Shown: positions 44,382-46,415 of the stretch, piece by piece | How the letters are laid out: each line of letters begins with the position of its first letter | Position numbering within the stretch: the first letter of the stretch is position 1 | NCBI RefSeq assembly: GCF_011806385.1 | Contig: NZ_JAATOX010000020.1 | Span: forward strand, 1 to 46,415 | Direction: 5' to 3' | Length of the DNA: 46,415 nucleotides | DNA from: Phaeobacter sp. HF9A | Lineage (GTDB): Bacteria; Pseudomonadota; Alphaproteobacteria; Rhodobacterales; Rhodobacteraceae | Position numbers and translations under genes: made by a program | The notes under the pieces: generated by a model | Told to the model about the DNA's origin: nothing | Seen by the model: only the letters and a program-made list of their open reading frames with translations | Database searches by the model: none

Positions 44382-46166
44382 TCAGAGCGGCGCGCAGGCC
44401 GCTTCAAGCCACTTGCTCGCAGACGCGCTGAGGCGGGGTGCGATCTTGTGGAATACCTCTGCGTGATAGCTGTTGAGCCAGTCCCGCTCGCCCGCGGATA
44501 ACATCCCGGGCACCACCAGACGGCGGTCGATGGGCGCAAAGGTCAATGTGCGCCACGCGTGCATCTTGCGGTCTGGGTCGGCGGTGTCAAGGGCTGGCGC
44601 GTCTTCCACCACCAGAAGGTTCTCGATCCGAATGCCAAAGGCGCCCTCGCGGTAGTATCCGGGTTCATTGGAGAGGATCATGCCGGTTTCCAGCGGAACC
44701 GGATTGGCGCGCGACAGCCCCTGCGGGCCTTCGTGCACGCTCAGGTAGGCGCCGACGCCATGGCCGAGCCCGTGGTTGAAATCCTGCCCCGCCATCCACA
44801 GGGGCAGGCGGCCGATGGCCTCGATATCGCGGCCGGAGCGCCCGGCGGGCCAGCGCAGCCGCGACATGGCGATCATGCCTTGCAGCACCCGGGTGAAGGC
44901 CTCGGCCTCCTGCTGGCCGGGCGTGCCGATGGCGATGGTGCGGGTGATATCGGTGGTGCCGTCGAGATACTGACCACCGCTGTCGAGCACCAGGAGATCG
45001 CGGTCTTCCAGCGTGGCATTGCTTTCCTCGGTGACCCGGTAGTGAATGATGGCGCCATTGGCCCCGGTGCCGGAGATGGTTTCAAAGCTGATGTCGCGCA
45101 GGGCGGGATCGGCGGCGCGAAAGCCTTCGAGGGTCTTGACCACGTCGATTTCGCGAATGCTGCCCGCGGGTTGCGCGTCGAGCCAGGCGAGGGTTTCCAC
45201 CACCGCGGCACCGTCGCGCAGATGGGCGGCGGCGCTGCCCGCGATCTCGGCTTTGGTCTTGCGCGCCTTGGGCAGGGCGCAGGGATCGCCCGTCGGGGCC
45301 ATGCGACCCGTCAGCAGATTGGCCAGCGCCTGCGGCAGGCTGGCTTCGTCCACCGCGACCTGCCCCGTCAGGGCGGCGACGCAGGGCACCAGCCGCTCCG
45401 GGTCATGCAGGGTGACCTGCTCGGGCAGGGAGATACCGCGCAGCTTATGCGCCGCCATGAACAGATCGACGCGTGCATCACCGTGCAGGATGGCAAAGCC
45501 ATGGGCGACCGGGTTGCGGGGGATATCGCTGCCGCGCAGGTTCAGAAGCCACATGATGCTGTCGGGCAGGGTGATCACCGCCGCCGACTGGCCCGCGCCG
45601 CGCAGGGTTGCGGCGAGGCGGTCGATCTTGGCCGCAGCGCTTTCACCGGCGAAGTCCTCGGGATGGGGGGTGACCGGGTTCATCGGCGGGGCGGGCTGGT
45701 CGGTCCAGATCCGGTCCAGCAGATTGTCGCTCTCTGTGAGGCGGATGGCGGTGCCCTCCAGCCGCGCGGTCAGCTCGCGGATCTCGCGGCTGGCGTGCAG
45801 CCAGGGATCATAGGCGATGGTGCCGCCTTCGGGCAGCTGTTGCACCAGCCACTCGCCGAGGGAGACCTCGGGCCAGGGCACGGGCGTATAGACATCGGCG
45901 ACCTGCCGTTTCACCTGGGTGCGGTAGCGCCCGTCGATGAAGACGCCAGCGCTGTGGCGCAGGGCGGCGCAGAAGCCGGCCGATCCGGTAAAGCCGGTAA
46001 GCCAGGAGAGGCGTTCGTCACGGGGGGCGACATATTCGCCCTGATGGGCATCGGCGCGGGGCACCAGAAAGCCGTCATAGCCGTCCTTCTCCAGCTCGGC
46101 GCGCAGGGCGGCAAGGCGCGGCGGGCCCTGTTCGGGGCGGGCGGTGACATCGAAGCTCTGGAACAT
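44382..46166 (-). CDS. Xaa-Pro aminopeptidase (M24B)
   Basis: A 594-residue metallopeptidase that removes N-terminal residues before proline. The two N-terminal creatinase-like domains contain GFLVPRADAHQGEYVAPRDERLSWLTGFTGSAG. The catalytic domain has the metal ligands in LVLDSGGQYLDGTTDITRT (two Asp), GLGHGVGAYLSVHEGP (His), LSNEPGYY (Glu) and IRIENLLVV (Glu), all present. I chose ATG 46,166 (MFQSFDVTARP) because CCAGGAGAA lies just upstream; the frame opens at 46,205. Length matches the long bacterial/eukaryotic aminopeptidase P form. It may be co-transcribed with the DUF427 gene 61 bases on. Confidence 0.93.
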   Translation of the reverse strand: MFQSFDVTARPEQGPPRLAALRAELEKDGYDGFLVPRADAHQGEYVAPRDERLSWLTGFTGSAGFCAALRHSAGVFIDGRYRTQVKRQVADVYTPVPWPEVSLGEWLVQQLPEGGTIAYDPWLHASREIRELTARLEGTAIRLTESDNLLDRIWTDQPAPPMNPVTPHPEDFAGESAAAKIDRLAATLRGAGQSAAVITLPDSIMWLLNLRGSDIPRNPVAHGFAILHGDARVDLFMAAHKLRGISLPEQVTLHDPERLVPCVAALTGQVAVDEASLPQALANLLTGRMAPTGDPCALPKARKTKAEIAGSAAAHLRDGAAVVETLAWLDAQPAGSIREIDVVKTLEGFRAADPALRDISFETISGTGANGAIIHYRVTEESNATLEDRDLLVLDSGGQYLDGTTDITRTIAIGTPGQQEAEAFTRVLQGMIAMSRLRWPAGRSGRDIEAIGRLPLWMAGQDFNHGLGHGVGAYLSVHEGPQGLSRANPVPLETGMILSNEPGYYREGAFGIRIENLLVVEDAPALDTADPDRKMHAWRTLTFAPIDRRLVVPGMLSAGERDWLNSYHAEVFHKIAPRLSASASKWLEAACAPL

Positions 46167-46361
46167 GTCATTCTCCTGGAAGGCGGGCCCTTGGCGCGAT
46201 GGCACCGGGGGATGGGGCGGCGTGCATGCCGCAGGCGCGGCGCAGGACGCTTGTCCCAGATCCGGCCGGTTCAGACAAGCCTGCGCTGTGTCGCAGGGGG
46301 AGATGCGCTCGCCCCTCGGTTGCGCTCCCGCCCGTTGCCCATGCTCCCTTTAGGACCACGA

Positions 46362-46408
46362 GCGCCCGTTGGGCCGGGCGCCCCGCCTCCCCTGGGGAGG
46401 CGGGGCGC
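46362..46408. repeat. Adjacent GC-rich hairpins at the window edge
   Basis: GCGCCCG (46,362-46,368) pairs with CGGGCGC (46,375-46,381). Overlapping its end, 46,378-46,408 is a perfect 31-base inverted repeat with 15-base arms (GCGCCCCGCCTCCCC and its complement) around a single T. The GCGCCC/GGGCGC core also occurs in the repeats between mraY and murD. No T-run is visible before the window ends. Confidence 0.65.
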
Positions 46409-46415
46409 GGTTGCG

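Noticed and set aside
1..46415. CRISPR array, tRNA, rRNA or insertion sequence
   Set aside because: No regularly spaced repeats with unique spacers, no tRNA cloverleaf or rRNA sequence, and no transposase frame were seen.

Overview
The window joins the right-hand end of a prophage to an almost complete division and cell wall (dcw) cluster of an alphaproteobacterium. The G+C-rich codon use, the order mraZ-rsmH-ftsL-ftsI-murE-murF-mraY-murD-ftsW-murG-murC-(DUF2484)-murB-ddl-ftsQ-ftsA-ftsZ-lpxC-bamD-recN and the DUF2484 gene between murC and murB point to the Rhodobacteraceae (Roseobacter group). No rRNA, tRNA or CRISPR array was seen.

Bases 1 to about 13,611 are the late part of a Mu-like transposable phage with a siphovirus tail. 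Genes run on the + strand: two Mu gp36/gp37-like connector and terminator proteins, tail tube, a tail assembly chaperone whose -1 frameshift extension (DUF1799) has no start codon of its own, tape measure, two small tail-tip proteins, a DUF6950 cysteine protein, a 1320-residue tail-tip protein, a self-cleaving (S74) tail fibre, a membrane protein gene broken by an in-frame stop, and a small membrane protein. The module ends in A-tract plus GTCACGCTACA repeats that look like transposase-binding ends of a Mu-like element.

The junction (13,612-14,280) carries no convincing gene. It has five TGGGN-type repeats spaced 9 to 11 bases apart, the pattern of MraZ operators, starting about 35 bases after the proposed phage end. 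An 18-base perfect palindrome follows, and then a long untranslated leader before mraZ. The phage therefore seems to have inserted right next to the mra operator and to have cut the dcw cluster off from anything upstream.

Bases 14,281-37,574 hold the dcw genes: lipid II synthesis (murE, murF, mraY, murD, murG, murC, murB, ddl), septal synthesis (ftsL, ftsI, ftsW) and the divisome (ftsQ, ftsA, ftsZ). Many start and stop codons overlap, as in one operon. Three breaks stand out: a 558-base gap with a terminator and GC-rich repeats between mraY and murD; a minus-strand flavoprotein between murD and ftsW; and a less G+C-rich gene for a 511-residue coiled-coil membrane protein (DUF6161-like) inserted between the DUF2484 gene and murB.

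Downstream lie lpxC (lipid A), bamD (outer-membrane protein assembly), a recN whose Walker B acidic residues are missing, a ClC chloride transporter with a channel-like valine at the proton-glutamate position, an AT-richer stretch with a possible 64-residue protein, and two minus-strand genes (DUF427 and Xaa-Pro aminopeptidase). The window ends in a strong perfect hairpin.
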